64,000 bases of DNA from Virgibacillus siamensis (GCF_900162695.1 NZ_FUIH01000007.1:2418001-2482000), one strand, 5' to 3'; positions 25,667 to 35,994 are shown, counted from the first letter of the stretch. A program made the numbers and translations. The notes: a model not told the origin generated them from the letters alone.

Positions 25667-27466
25667 TTATCTCCTCTCTAAATGTTTTTGGAAAAATTTA
25701 ATGGTCTGGCTATTCATTTGGATATGATTCTTGAGTTTTTCGGTTTGATGACCTTCATCATCAAAAATCGTTAATTCCACCGATTTATTCTGTCTTTTCA
25801 AATCATCCGTCAGTTGTACTGCCTCCATCACCGGTACACGGGTATCATTCCTGCCGTGAAAAACCAGTAGTGGAGCTGAGATGTTTCCAGTCAAGTTTAA
25901 TGGAGCTATTTCCTCAAAAAAATCTGCATGATCCTGTAAAGAACCATATTCAGCTTCCCTCAATTTTCGCCGCCACGGACCGGTATTTTCCAAAAACGTC
26001 CGAAAATGTGAAATACCGACTATATCAACAGCTGCTGCCCAAATATCAGGATAGTGTGTTAATGCTGCCAGAACCATAAATCCACCATAGCTGCGACCCA
26101 TTATGCCGACTTTATCCGGATCAGCATGTTTCTGGTCGACAAGATGCTTCACAAGCCATTTCAAATCTGCTACTGCATTAAGCCGCTTCCGTTTATCATC
26201 GAGTTTTACATAGTTTCTGCCATACCCCATACTGCCGCGAACGTTCGGTGCAACAACAGCAAATCCATTTGCCGCAAGAAATTGTATAACCGGATTATAT
26301 TCGGCTTTAATTTGTGACTCCGGTCCACCATGAACATAAACAACTACCGGTTGAAATTCACTTTGTTTACTATAGTAAAAGTAAGGAACCTCCACTCCAT
26401 CAAATGAAGAAAAGCTGCACAATTCCGGTTCCATTAAAGGTTCGATACCTTTCACATCGCCAACATATGTTAACCGCTCCGCTATATCTTCTTCCAAGCT
26501 GACTTTCCAAATATCGCCGGGCAATACAGCGCTTTTTACGGATAGAATTAATTCATTATTGGTACTCCAGGAGAATGACTGATACACACCGGATGGCAAT
26601 GAATTAATATAAAAATGTGTATGATTGGCAATATTGAATATACCCAGTCTGGATACGCCGCCTTCATTAATGGAAAAAGCGAGCTTGTCCTCTTCAGGGG
26701 ACAATTTGATTTCTTCAACATCCCAATTTTCTGCTGTAAATAGGAATGCCATTTCGGATGGTTCCGAAAATAAAAAACGAACGATACCCAATGTATCCAG
26801 GCCGGAATCCGTCAAAAGATATCCCCCTTTACCATCCGCTGTAAGCTCAACCGATTGATACCTGGCATGTTCTTTCTTACTGCCTAACCTATTGATTGTT
26901 TTCGTATCTAAATCCAATACATATAATGATTGGTCTATATTTGTTTCCGGTATGCTTAGCAGTAGTTTTCCCCCATCTTTTGTCCAGCAAAGCGGAGTAC
27001 AATTACCATCAATCTCATAAACTTTCTTCTCTGTTTTTGTTGCCAAATCAAAAATATATACATCGAAGTAACCAGGATGACGCCGATTGCTTGAGTAAGC
27101 AATTTTTGTTCCATCCGTTGACCAGCCACCAAACTCATGAAAATATTCCTTCGATACGACAAGCTCTTCTACTTTAGTATCACCTTCGCTTAATAAATAA
27201 AATTGTTGCTTTTCGTTTCCTTCATAATCCATTCCAACAATTGTTTGGGCACCTGTGGGCGAATGATGGACAGATAGAGTACGATCAGGAAAGTCAGTAA
27301 ACTGTTTAACCTCAAGACTTGCCATATCACATTTCCAAACTTGCGGCATTCCACTCTTTTTTGTAATAAACGTTACCGCACTTTCATTTGGAATCACAGA
27401 TGGCTGGTTGGCACTTTGTACTGTTAAATAGGTATGTAACGTCCGATCATTAACTGAATTCATCAT
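25667..27466 (-). CDS. S9 family oligopeptidase (acylaminoacyl/dipeptidyl peptidase type, YuxL-like)
   Basis: 599 aa. An N-terminal beta-propeller (about 20-330, WD40-like strands such as IAYSSNRRHPGYFDVY) gates an alpha/beta hydrolase domain (about 350-599). The catalytic triad is Ser in GRSYGGFM, Asp in FHGRNDTRVP and His in DDEGHQ. It cleaves short peptides, consistent with the Opp transporter encoded upstream. ATG at 27466 has AGGGGAG 7 nt upstream. Confidence 0.88.
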   Translation of the reverse strand: MMNSVNDRTLHTYLTVQSANQPSVIPNESAVTFITKKSGMPQVWKCDMASLEVKQFTDFPDRTLSVHHSPTGAQTIVGMDYEGNEKQQFYLLSEGDTKVEELVVSKEYFHEFGGWSTDGTKIAYSSNRRHPGYFDVYIFDLATKTEKKVYEIDGNCTPLCWTKDGGKLLLSIPETNIDQSLYVLDLDTKTINRLGSKKEHARYQSVELTADGKGGYLLTDSGLDTLGIVRFLFSEPSEMAFLFTAENWDVEEIKLSPEEDKLAFSINEGGVSRLGIFNIANHTHFYINSLPSGVYQSFSWSTNNELILSVKSAVLPGDIWKVSLEEDIAERLTYVGDVKGIEPLMEPELCSFSSFDGVEVPYFYYSKQSEFQPVVVYVHGGPESQIKAEYNPVIQFLAANGFAVVAPNVRGSMGYGRNYVKLDDKRKRLNAVADLKWLVKHLVDQKHADPDKVGIMGRSYGGFMVLAALTHYPDIWAAAVDIVGISHFRTFLENTGPWRRKLREAEYGSLQDHADFFEEIAPLNLTGNISAPLLVFHGRNDTRVPVMEAVQLTDDLKRQNKSVELTIFDDEGHQTEKLKNHIQMNSQTIKFFQKHLERR

Positions 27467-27477
27467 ATATAACTCCC

Positions 27478-27861
27478 CTAATTCTTATAATAATTAAGTA
27501 AACCAATAACTGTTAAACAAACCGATATGATCGCAACACTTAATGTAAGTTGAAACAGTCGAGCAGCTATTCCCGCCTTAAATTGTTGTAAATCCTCATC
27601 TTCAGCAATGCGTTTATTAGCCCGCTGCAATGATCTTGATTTTGCTGCGGGATTTAAAAATTGCCCCATGATTCGAAAACCATCGTTAAATAAATCCAAA
27701 AACCCGGTTTTCCAAATTCGAATGCAAACGGTGATGATGGCGGAACTTAAACCAACCAAAAAGGTGTAATTAATCCATTCCATCAATGACCAATCGAACA
27801 GGGCCATGCAGCACAACCATGCGATAATCATTAAACAATACAGCATACCAAGTTTCCACAT
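27478..27861 (-). CDS. Small membrane protein, possibly DUF3899
   Basis: 127 aa from ATG 27861 (weak SD AAAGGCGGCG). Three hydrophobic segments are visible (about 4-20, 26-47, 102-124) around a conserved-looking middle (TGFLDLFNDGFRIMGQFLNP). It resembles proteins labelled DUF3899 as I remember them, but I cannot verify this. It sits between oppA and the S9 peptidase on the same strand, 11 bp before the latter, so it may be a membrane partner of peptide uptake. Function unknown. Confidence 0.6.
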   Translation of the reverse strand: MWKLGMLYCLMIIAWLCCMALFDWSLMEWINYTFLVGLSSAIITVCIRIWKTGFLDLFNDGFRIMGQFLNPAAKSRSLQRANKRIAEDEDLQQFKAGIAARLFQLTLSVAIISVCLTVIGLLNYYKN

Positions 27862-27881
27862 ACTATCGCCGCCTTTAAAAG

Positions 27882-27927
27882 AATAAGGCCCCCTTTTTGC
27901 CACATGGCAAACCATAGAGGGCCTATT
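27882..27927 (-). terminator. Terminator or attenuator after oppA
   Basis: Minus strand AATAGGCCCTC ... GGGGGCCTTATT with an inner TTTGCC/GGCAAA stem, followed by CTTTT. It separates oppA from the small membrane protein and peptidases, so these are expressed by read-through or separately. Confidence 0.65.
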
Positions 27928-27936
27928 CGGGTCCAT

Positions 27937-29568
27937 TTAGTTTTCAGGTTCCATTTTTGCCCATTTAAATTGTGGCAAACGATTCACATAATATGCCACA
28001 TCTTTCAAATTCGGATTAGTCATATACGTATTCCTATAAAAATAAACTGGCATAAACGGCATTTCATCCAGCAATATTTTCTCTGCTTCATGCAGTAACT
28101 GATATCGCTTCTTTGCATCCTGCTCTGCTTTTGCTTTTGCCATAAGTGAATCAAATTCCTTATTCACCCAACCAGTTCGGTTATTCGGACTATCACCCAG
28201 GTAATAATCAAGGTTTGCAACCGGATCTAGGAATATTCCGATCCAGCCCATACGCGCCATTTGGAAGTTATGTTGTTTTGTAGTGGCCAAATAGGTTCCC
28301 CATTCTTGATTTGCAAGTTTAATATTCACACCGAGATTGTCTTTAAGCATTTCCTGCACTGCCTCAGCAACCTTTTTATGGTTTTCCGATGTATTGTACA
28401 TTAATGTAACTTCCGGCAGTTTATTCCAGCCTTCTTCCTTTTTCGCCTCTTCCAGCAATTGCTTCGCTTTTTTTACATTTTCCTCAAATTGCGGACCACC
28501 CACTTCACGGAAGTCCCCTTTTGGTGTTTCTGCTCCCGAAGGTACCATGCCGAATGCCGGTGTCTCTCCACCCAGGGTGACATTTTTAGTCAATGCCTCA
28601 CGATTGATTGCCATCGCAAACGCCTTTCGAACCTTTTTATTCGTAAACGGTTCTTTATTTACATTAAACATATACATGTAAGTTCCGTAATATGGAACCG
28701 ATTTAAAGGCGGGATTTTCACGTGCTTGCTTAATAACATCTGTTGGCAATGTTTGAATCAAGTCCAACTCGCCCGTTTTGAACATTTGATAATACGTTGT
28801 CGCTTCGTTAACCATTTCGAACGTAATTTTTTCAAGATTTACTACATCTTTATTGTAATAATGTTCATTTTTTTCAATAACAACATGACTGTCATGTTTC
28901 CACTTTGTCAATTTGAATGGACCATTACCAACTAATGTATCAGCCTTTGCAGACCAATTTTCATTCCCTTTCACAACCTCTTTGTTCACCGGATAAAATG
29001 TCCATAGTGTTAATAAACTATCAAAATACCCTAATGGTGTGTTTAATTTGACCTGAAACGTTTTCTTGTCAATTGCATTAATTCCCACATCTTCAACGGA
29101 TCCATTGCCTTTATTATAGGCTTCTGCACCTTTAATATAGTAAAAATAAAACGCAAATGGACTACCTGTTTTAGGATTCAAAACCCTTTTCCAAGCATAT
29201 TCAAAGTCTTCGGCAGTTACTGGTGAACCATCCGACCATTTCGCATCGTCACGTAAGGTAAATGTATAGGTTTTTCCATCTTTAGAAACCTTTACATCCT
29301 TTGCTGCGCCTAAAACCGGCTTTCCTTCTTTGTCACGCGTATACAGCCCTTCAAAAATATGATCCAAAATCCAGCCTGATGTCGTATCTGTTGCTAATGC
29401 GGGATCAATATCCGGCGGTTCTGTCATCGCATTAACGACAATTTCCTGCTTTACTTCACCACTCTGACCTGAATCAGAAGCACTGCCTTCACCTCCGCCG
29501 CCATAGCAGCCACTCAGTACAATAGAGATTACGAATATGAATACCAAAGCCGACAACCATTTTTTCAT
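27937..29568 (-). CDS. oppA: Peptide-binding lipoprotein (OppA/DppA family)
   Basis: 543 aa extracellular solute-binding protein, SBP_bac_5 family. ATG at 29568 has AAGGAG 8 nt upstream. Signal peptide with lipobox VLSGC (Cys21), then a Gly/Ser linker. Family motifs: EPPDIDPALATDTTSGWI, WSDGSPVTAEDFEYAWKRVL, VRKAFAMAINREAL. It binds oligopeptides for the OppBCDF permease. Here it is last in the transporter gene order rather than first. A terminator follows at once. Confidence 0.9.
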   Translation of the reverse strand: MKKWLSALVFIFVISIVLSGCYGGGGEGSASDSGQSGEVKQEIVVNAMTEPPDIDPALATDTTSGWILDHIFEGLYTRDKEGKPVLGAAKDVKVSKDGKTYTFTLRDDAKWSDGSPVTAEDFEYAWKRVLNPKTGSPFAFYFYYIKGAEAYNKGNGSVEDVGINAIDKKTFQVKLNTPLGYFDSLLTLWTFYPVNKEVVKGNENWSAKADTLVGNGPFKLTKWKHDSHVVIEKNEHYYNKDVVNLEKITFEMVNEATTYYQMFKTGELDLIQTLPTDVIKQARENPAFKSVPYYGTYMYMFNVNKEPFTNKKVRKAFAMAINREALTKNVTLGGETPAFGMVPSGAETPKGDFREVGGPQFEENVKKAKQLLEEAKKEEGWNKLPEVTLMYNTSENHKKVAEAVQEMLKDNLGVNIKLANQEWGTYLATTKQHNFQMARMGWIGIFLDPVANLDYYLGDSPNNRTGWVNKEFDSLMAKAKAEQDAKKRYQLLHEAEKILLDEMPFMPVYFYRNTYMTNPNLKDVAYYVNRLPQFKWAKMEPEN

Positions 29569-29622
29569 TACTGTCACTCCTTATATTTTTATAAAATTAA
29601 ACATTATTTCGAGAGCTTTCCA

Positions 29623-30573
29623 TTAATATAAATGACAAGCGGTCCAATGACCTCTTTCAACCTCCATCCACTTTGGCTCCTGCGTTGCACATATTCCCAT
29701 TGCAAATGGACATCTCGTTCTAAACCTGCAGCCACTAGGAGGGTTCGTGGGACTGGGTGGATCACCCTCCAAGACAATCCGCTCACGTCCGGTTTTACGT
29801 GGATCAGGTTTTGGTATAGCGGATAATAGCGCCTGCGTATACGGGTGCAACGGATTTGAAAACATAGCATTGCTCTCAGACAGTTCCATCATTTTTCCTA
29901 AATACATGACACCAATTCGGTCACTAATATGCTTTACCATCCCAAGGTCATGGGCGATAAACAGATATGTTAATCCTTCCGTCCTTTTAAGATCCTCCAT
30001 TAAATTAATTACCTGTGCTTGAATCGACACATCCAACGCTGAAATAGGTTCATCAGCAACGATGAAATTTGGCTCGACCGCCAGTGCCCTCGCAATACCA
30101 ACCCGTTGTCTTTGGCCACCGCTGAACTCATGAGGGTATCGTTTTGCATGTTCTGAACTTAGGCCGACACGTTCCAGCAATTCGTAGATCCGATTCGTAC
30201 GATCCTTTCCTTTAAAAAGTTTATACGCATCCAACCCTTCTGCAATAATATCCCCAATCCGCATTCTTGGATTTAGGGAGGCATGGGGATCCTGGAAGAT
30301 GATCTGCATTTCCTTGTTCACTTTTTTCTTCATTTCCCCCGATAATTGTGTTACATTGTGTCCGTTATAAATAATGTTTCCGCCACTTGGATTTTGGAGG
30401 CCTACCAGTGTTTTACCCAAGGTTGACTTACCGCTTCCGCTTTCACCGACAAGCCCGAAAGTTTCACCCTTGTTAATCGAAAATGTGATATCATCAACAG
30501 ACTTTACATTCAGGTTTTTCCTGACCCGGAAATATTTCTTTAATGATTGAAGTTCAACAAGTTGTTCCGTCAC
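29623..30573 (-). CDS. oppF: Peptide ABC transporter ATPase (OppF family)
   Basis: 316 aa. Walker A GESGSGKST, signature SGGQRQRVGIARA, Walker B FIVADEP, and the C-terminal Opp/Dpp extension with Cys in GCRFRTRCPFAMGIC (4Fe-4S-like motif known in this family). GTG start at 30573 overlaps the oppD stop by 4 bp (GTGA), so translation is coupled. It pairs with OppD to power peptide import. Confidence 0.92.
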   Translation of the reverse strand: MTEQLVELQSLKKYFRVRKNLNVKSVDDITFSINKGETFGLVGESGSGKSTLGKTLVGLQNPSGGNIIYNGHNVTQLSGEMKKKVNKEMQIIFQDPHASLNPRMRIGDIIAEGLDAYKLFKGKDRTNRIYELLERVGLSSEHAKRYPHEFSGGQRQRVGIARALAVEPNFIVADEPISALDVSIQAQVINLMEDLKRTEGLTYLFIAHDLGMVKHISDRIGVMYLGKMMELSESNAMFSNPLHPYTQALLSAIPKPDPRKTGRERIVLEGDPPSPTNPPSGCRFRTRCPFAMGICATQEPKWMEVERGHWTACHLY

Positions 30574-31589
30574 GCATTTCCGCCTCCCGCTGCAATGATT
30601 TCATCCATTTTTGGCGCGCGTGCGTCATTTAGCCAGCATTTTGCAAGATGCCCTTCATCAATTTCATACGATCCAGGCATCTCTTCCAGACAAACCTCCA
30701 TTGCAAACTTACATCTTGGTGCAAATGGGCATCCTTTTGGGGGTGAAAAGAGATCCGGAGGTGATCCCTCGATTGGTTCCAGCTGTTTTTGCTCCTTTTC
30801 ATCCGTGTTCGGCAGCGAATTTAATAAGCCCCATGTATACGGATGTTTCGGATTTTCGAACAGGTCCAAAATCGTCCCGCTTTCAACCATCATTCCGCCG
30901 TACATCACAATTACCCTTTGTGCCGTTTCCGCTACTACACCAAGATCATGCGTTATCAGGATAATCGATGTATTCATTTCCTTTTGCAGACCTTTCATCA
31001 GTTCCAGCACTTGTGCTTGAATCGTCACATCCAAAGCTGTAGTCGGTTCATCAGCAATTAATAAGTCCGGGCTGCATGCCAGCGCAATCGCAATCATGGC
31101 TCTTTGACGCATTCCCCCGCTAAATTCATGGGGATATTGTTTACTTCGCTCTTCCGGGTTGGGGATTCCCACGAGTTTTAACATCTCAATCGAGCGTTCC
31201 CGTGCTTCTTTCTTAGACAGATGCTGATGAATGATCAGCCCCTCTTCTATTTGTTTGCCAATTTTCATGGTAGGGTTAAGAGATGTCATCGGGTCCTGAA
31301 ATATCATTCCAATGTTGGAACCTTTTATCTTTCGAAGTTCTTTTTTGGATAGATTCAACAACTCTTTTTCCTGAAATCGGATACTCCCCCCTTTAATTAT
31401 GCCGGGCGGTGTTGGAATCAGCCCCATAATGGATTGCACTGTAACACTTTTTCCGCTTCCACTTTCGCCGACAATCGCCACAACTTCGCCCGTATCAACA
31501 TGAAATGATACATCTCGTACTGCCTTAACTTCCCCACCATATGTTTTAAAGTTAATTTTTAAATTTTCCACCTCAAGTAAACGACTCAA
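30570..31589 (-). CDS. oppD: Peptide ABC transporter ATPase (OppD family)
   Basis: 339 aa. Walker A GESGSGKSV, signature SGGMRQRAMIAIALA, Walker B LLIADEPTTALDVT, C-terminal GCPFAPRCKFAMEVC. ATG at 31589 is preceded by TAGGAGG, and it lies 12 bp after oppC. It couples to oppF by overlapping codons. Confidence 0.92.
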   Translation of the reverse strand: MSRLLEVENLKINFKTYGGEVKAVRDVSFHVDTGEVVAIVGESGSGKSVTVQSIMGLIPTPPGIIKGGSIRFQEKELLNLSKKELRKIKGSNIGMIFQDPMTSLNPTMKIGKQIEEGLIIHQHLSKKEARERSIEMLKLVGIPNPEERSKQYPHEFSGGMRQRAMIAIALACSPDLLIADEPTTALDVTIQAQVLELMKGLQKEMNTSIILITHDLGVVAETAQRVIVMYGGMMVESGTILDLFENPKHPYTWGLLNSLPNTDEKEQKQLEPIEGSPPDLFSPPKGCPFAPRCKFAMEVCLEEMPGSYEIDEGHLAKCWLNDARAPKMDEIIAAGGGNA

Positions 31590-31601
31590 TTCACAAACCT
31601 C

Positions 31602-32540
31602 CTATTTCCGCGATTGTGGATCAAGAGAATCCTGTAATCCATCACCAAACACATTAAAAGCGAACATTGTTAATGAAATCATGAATGCCGGGAAGAATAG
31701 TCTCCACCACTGCCCGGTTAAAATAACGCCGAGTGAATCATTTGCCATTGTTCCCCAACTGGCATGCGGCGCCTGAACACCAAGACCAAGAAAACTTAAA
31801 AACGCTTCAGCAAAAATAGCTGTAGGAATAGTAAAAGTAAGGTTGACAATGATAATCCCTAATGTATTGGGCAGCAGATGTCTGTAAATTATTTTCCAGT
31901 GTGAAGTCCCCAGCTTTTGTGCCGCCATTACATATTCCTGTTCCTTTAATTGCAATACCTGTCCACGAACAATCCGCGCCATTCCAACCCATCCGGTAAC
32001 AGATAACGCAATAATAATGGTTGTAATACCGGGATCCATAATAACCATCAAGAGAATCACTACCAGCAAATAGGGAATCCCATACAATATTTCAACCAAT
32101 CTCATCAAAATACCATCAATTCTATCACCGGTTTTGCCTCTCCCGGCCATATAACCTGATACTCCACCGACAACCACACCAATAATGAGGTCTATAAATG
32201 CTGCAAAAAATCCAATTGTTAAAGAAACCCTCGCACCCTGCCACGTTCTAGCCCACATGTCACGGCCTAAATCATCTGTTCCAAACCAGTGTTCAGCGGA
32301 CGGTGGCAAATTGGTTCCTACTAAGTCCTGCTCTGCAGCATTATAAGGAACCATCGCGGGACCAGCCACTGCAAAAAACATAATTACCAGGAGTAGTACG
32401 AAACCTAAAATTGCCAACTTATTTTTAAGTATATTGAGTAGTGTGTCTTTCCAAACACTCAGGCTTGGACGCTGAATGGAGTCCATATATTTTGACGAAT
32501 CTACCGGACGAAACATAGATTCGGACTGCAGCTTTTCCAT
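31602..32540 (-). CDS. oppC: Peptide ABC transporter permease (OppC family)
   Basis: 312 aa, six membrane spans. The permease EAA-type loop (AAQKLGTSHWKIIYRHLLPN) and periplasmic-type DDLGRDMWARTWQGARVSL match the OppC/DppC family. ATG at 32540 has AGGAGGATTAACTG upstream, only 3 bp after oppB. It forms the channel with OppB. Confidence 0.92.
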   Translation of the reverse strand: MEKLQSESMFRPVDSSKYMDSIQRPSLSVWKDTLLNILKNKLAILGFVLLLVIMFFAVAGPAMVPYNAAEQDLVGTNLPPSAEHWFGTDDLGRDMWARTWQGARVSLTIGFFAAFIDLIIGVVVGGVSGYMAGRGKTGDRIDGILMRLVEILYGIPYLLVVILLMVIMDPGITTIIIALSVTGWVGMARIVRGQVLQLKEQEYVMAAQKLGTSHWKIIYRHLLPNTLGIIIVNLTFTIPTAIFAEAFLSFLGLGVQAPHASWGTMANDSLGVILTGQWWRLFFPAFMISLTMFAFNVFGDGLQDSLDPQSRK

Positions 32541-32543
32541 CAG

Positions 32544-33470
32544 TTAATCCTCCTTGCTTGTTAACTTTATCCTCGGATCAATAAACCGGTATGAAATATC
32601 TATTAAGAACAAAGTAAAAACTAAAACCGAACTAAAAAATATGGTTATACCCATAATTACCGGGTAATCACGATTAAAAATACTTTCAACAAAGTATTTC
32701 CCGATTCCTGGAACAGCGAATATTTTTTCGATAACAAACGTACCTGTAATCAACCCGACAAACAGTGGACCTATGAAAGAAACAACAGGCAATATTGCAT
32801 TGCGGATTCCATGTTTCGTAACTATTTTTATAGACGATAAACCTTTTGCATCCGCCGTTTTTATATAATTTTGATTCATGACATCAAGCATACTCGACCG
32901 CATAAACCTCGCAATAATAGCTAATGGCATTGTCGCCAGTGCAAGCGTTGGTAAAATAGAATGCCAAAATGTTCCCCAGGATGCGACAGGAAGGATTCCG
33001 AGTTTTACCGCAAATATATCAATAAGTAATGGCGCTAATATAAAACTCGGTATGGATATTCCAAGAATTGCGAAAGCCATCGATGCATAATCTATTAATT
33101 TATTGTGGTATAACGCGGATAGAATCCCTAGTATTAATCCGAAAATAATAGCTATAACCATCGATTGTAGGCCAAGCGTTGCGGAAGCTGGAAATCCGGA
33201 TACAATAATCTCATTAACGGTACGGCTTTCGGACTGAATAGATGGCCCCAAGTCCAGGAAAACCAGATTTTTCATATACAATATGTACTGGACAGGAATT
33301 GGCTCATCAAGATTATACTTCGCCCGCATATTTTCCAGGACCTCTTTTGGAAGAACATTCGTATCTGAAGCAAATGGATCACCTGGAATAAATTTCATAA
33401 CGATAAATGTAAGTGACGCAATCACCCAAATCGTTAACAGCATTGTTATAAAGCGTTTGACAATATACAA
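32544..33470 (-). CDS. oppB: Peptide ABC transporter permease (OppB family)
   Basis: 308 aa with six membrane spans; N-terminus YIVKRFITMLLTIWVI is typical. EAA-loop TADAKGLSSIKIVTKHGIRNA is present. TTG start at 33470 with GGGGGTG 8 nt upstream. It is the first gene of the opp operon. Upstream 33471-33830 is AT-rich, contains the promoter region and no gene I can support. Confidence 0.9.
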   Translation of the reverse strand: MYIVKRFITMLLTIWVIASLTFIVMKFIPGDPFASDTNVLPKEVLENMRAKYNLDEPIPVQYILYMKNLVFLDLGPSIQSESRTVNEIIVSGFPASATLGLQSMVIAIIFGLILGILSALYHNKLIDYASMAFAILGISIPSFILAPLLIDIFAVKLGILPVASWGTFWHSILPTLALATMPLAIIARFMRSSMLDVMNQNYIKTADAKGLSSIKIVTKHGIRNAILPVVSFIGPLFVGLITGTFVIEKIFAVPGIGKYFVESIFNRDYPVIMGITIFFSSVLVFTLFLIDISYRFIDPRIKLTSKED

Positions 33471-33836
33471 GCTTTATACACCCCCGTCAAAATTAAATTT
33501 AAAGGAACGATAAAACATAAACTTACACAAACTAACATTTTTCTTATTCTGCTTATCTTTATTTTTCTTTTGAAATTAGTTCCCTAGGTGAGAAAATTAA
33601 TATAATGAATAGACGATACCAGTAGTGAAAGTTGAAATTATACTTAATTATAGATACAATATTTACTCAACTCAATGAAGATTTGGAAAATTTATAAATT
33701 TAGTAACAAAGAAGCCAATCTATAGTCCTTATTTAGTTTCGCTTGAATTATTTCCTGGGAAATTTGTCTTAAAAGGTAGAAAAAAAGCGAATTGGAGGGA
33801 GAACTATCCGAATGTAACTTGCCTGGCACGCAAAAT

Positions 33837-33862
33837 AGCCAGGAGACATAAGTCCCCTGGCT
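33837..33862 (-). terminator. Terminator after the CocE-type gene
   Basis: AGCCAGGGGAC / GTCTCCTGGCT arms (one mismatch) followed on the minus strand by ATTTT. It ends transcription 84 bp past the hydrolase stop and insulates the opp promoter. Confidence 0.75.
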
Positions 33863-33945
33863 AGTATTTTTATAGATCAGAATATCACAACGTAATAGTA
33901 ACTGTTCCATTGTTAATTTATATTAAACGCACCGATAATATGATA

Positions 33946-35994
33946 TTACACAAAATCCCTAGGAATTTCTGTATTCCACGTTTTATGGAATATTTCCTCC
34001 CCATTTTCATAGGCAATCATAGTATTGGTCAGATAAAATGTTGTTTCATCACTGGTCATTTCACTATGACTTTTCAACTTTGTCTGCCAATCTTCTCGTC
34101 CAACTTTTACTTCCCATTTACATTCTGCGCGGGCGCTTAATGGATCATTTTCTTTTATGGTATACGTATTTTGGTTAATACTTCCATACTGCAAACCATT
34201 CGAAGGCTGAAAACGTTCGCCTTCATCCGAAAAGTCTTCAAGTTTCCAGGTGCCTGTAATCGTATCATGCGAAACATGCCTGGTTCGGCACTCTGTTCGA
34301 ATTGTTTCTTTTTCCAATACTTCAGCTGTTTCCGGATTACGAAAGTTTTCAACCTTTTCATCTTCTTTTTGCGGAGTCCTTACCGGTAAAGTAAGATACG
34401 TATCTTTACCGGAAAACAGCGTTAATGTCACCGGTTTTGGTGAAGGCCAAGCTTGCGGCCAATACGTTGGAGACAATGCAACTTCCAATTTGTGACCCTT
34501 GGGTATCTGCTGTCCGAGTGCATCAAGTTTTACAGTTATATTATACCTTTTGTTGGGTTCCAATGGCTCTGGTTGTTCATGTGAGTTCCTGTGCGTCAGA
34601 TTCAGCATACCCCAGCTGATTAAAGTGGATTCCCCGGTTGGAGCTTTATCGGAGAGTCGTACTGCCAACAAGGCATTTTTCTGGTTTGACGACAAAGAAG
34701 CATGAAAAACCGGATTTCCCAACAATTCTGTTGTTTCTTCAAAGGGGTCAGATGTAAACACAACCGATTTACCATTTTCCAGTCGTTGATCAGCTGGTAA
34801 ATCACCAGGTTGACCAAAAGGACAGAAAACACCTGCATAGAATCCGTGTTCCTGTACACTTGGAATTGCCAATTCCGTAGAATCAGCTGGAATTTTGTTC
34901 AGTTTTCCTTCTTCCAGGTATAATGATTGTTCACTAACATTATTGGATGGCCAAGCAGTATCCGCTACCCATTTACCGGGACGCTCATCGTAGCTGACCG
35001 CTGGCAATTCACTGTCCTGTATCCAGGAAATCAGCTTCGGTTCATCCATAATACCGGTTTCCACGCCTTTAAGCCATTGATCCCACCAGCGAAGGCATTC
35101 CTGTAAAAATCCGATTGCCGGTTCAGGTGTAGCTACTTCCGGATATTCATGTGCCCATGGACCGATTAACCCCTTTGCGTTTGGCAAGTTTTCAATAAGA
35201 CGAAAAACCGCGTTAGTATACCCATCCTGCCAGCCACTGACTGCAAAAACAGGTATTTGGATGTCTTCATAGTTTTCACACACAGAGCCATGTTTCCAAT
35301 ATGCATCTCTGCGCTGATGCCGCATCCATTCTTCAACAAACGGCGGTGTATTCTCCAATCGGTTCAACCAATTTTCACGCCAATTGTCACCTACAACCGC
35401 CGGATCCTGTGGTCGCGCATTATATACAAACATTGTCGATGCCCACCAAAGCATATCCGAACCTAATATGTTGCCGCCCCTATAATGGACATCGTCTGCA
35501 TAACGGTCATCTGTAGAACATAATGTAATAATTGTTTTCAGTGCGGGATGTTTTCGGGCTGCAACTTGCAAACCATTAAAACCCCCCCATGATTTACCAA
35601 TTATGCCGATGGAACCGGTCGACCATGTTTGTTTTTGAATCCAGTCCAATACTTCCAATGCGTCATCATGTTCTTGTTTTAAATATTCATCAAGCAAAAT
35701 TCCATCCGAATCCCCGGCACCCCGAATATCCACACGAATGCTTGCATATCCATGTCCCGCAAAATACGGATGTCTTGCCGAGTCACGAATAGCAGTAAAG
35801 TCATTTTTTCGATATGGAATATATTCTAAAATAGCTGGTACTGGATTATCTTCTGCATCTTTTGGCAGCCAGATTGTCGTTGCCAGCTTTGATCCGTCTG
35901 ATAAAGGTATCCATACATGGTCCAATTTCTTTATTTCTCTTGGATAGTCTGTTTTAATGGTACGTTTTTCGGAATCTTGTATATTAAATACCAA
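33946..35994 (-). CDS. CocE/NonD family hydrolase (S15 X-Pro dipeptidyl-peptidase-like)
   Basis: 682 aa. TTG start at 35994 with GGAGGG 8 nt upstream. The N-terminal alpha/beta hydrolase domain holds GKSWGG with the nucleophilic Ser, VDIRGAGDSDG for the oxyanion loop, the Asp in SGWQDGYTNA and the His in GPWAHEYP. The C-terminal jelly-roll domain (about 390-660) has the QIPKGHKLEVALSPTYWPQAWPSP stretch typical of PepX_C. Relatives hydrolyse X-Pro peptides, cocaine-type esters or amide antibiotics. Its place beside opp and other peptidases favours a peptide substrate. No signal peptide. Confidence 0.85.
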   Translation of the reverse strand: MVFNIQDSEKRTIKTDYPREIKKLDHVWIPLSDGSKLATTIWLPKDAEDNPVPAILEYIPYRKNDFTAIRDSARHPYFAGHGYASIRVDIRGAGDSDGILLDEYLKQEHDDALEVLDWIQKQTWSTGSIGIIGKSWGGFNGLQVAARKHPALKTIITLCSTDDRYADDVHYRGGNILGSDMLWWASTMFVYNARPQDPAVVGDNWRENWLNRLENTPPFVEEWMRHQRRDAYWKHGSVCENYEDIQIPVFAVSGWQDGYTNAVFRLIENLPNAKGLIGPWAHEYPEVATPEPAIGFLQECLRWWDQWLKGVETGIMDEPKLISWIQDSELPAVSYDERPGKWVADTAWPSNNVSEQSLYLEEGKLNKIPADSTELAIPSVQEHGFYAGVFCPFGQPGDLPADQRLENGKSVVFTSDPFEETTELLGNPVFHASLSSNQKNALLAVRLSDKAPTGESTLISWGMLNLTHRNSHEQPEPLEPNKRYNITVKLDALGQQIPKGHKLEVALSPTYWPQAWPSPKPVTLTLFSGKDTYLTLPVRTPQKEDEKVENFRNPETAEVLEKETIRTECRTRHVSHDTITGTWKLEDFSDEGERFQPSNGLQYGSINQNTYTIKENDPLSARAECKWEVKVGREDWQTKLKSHSEMTSDETTFYLTNTMIAYENGEEIFHKTWNTEIPRDFV

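Noticed and set aside
33692..33910. 72-codon minus-strand frame upstream of the opp operon
   Set aside because: It contains the terminator of the CocE-type gene at 33837-33862, has no convincing SD and no protein-like composition.
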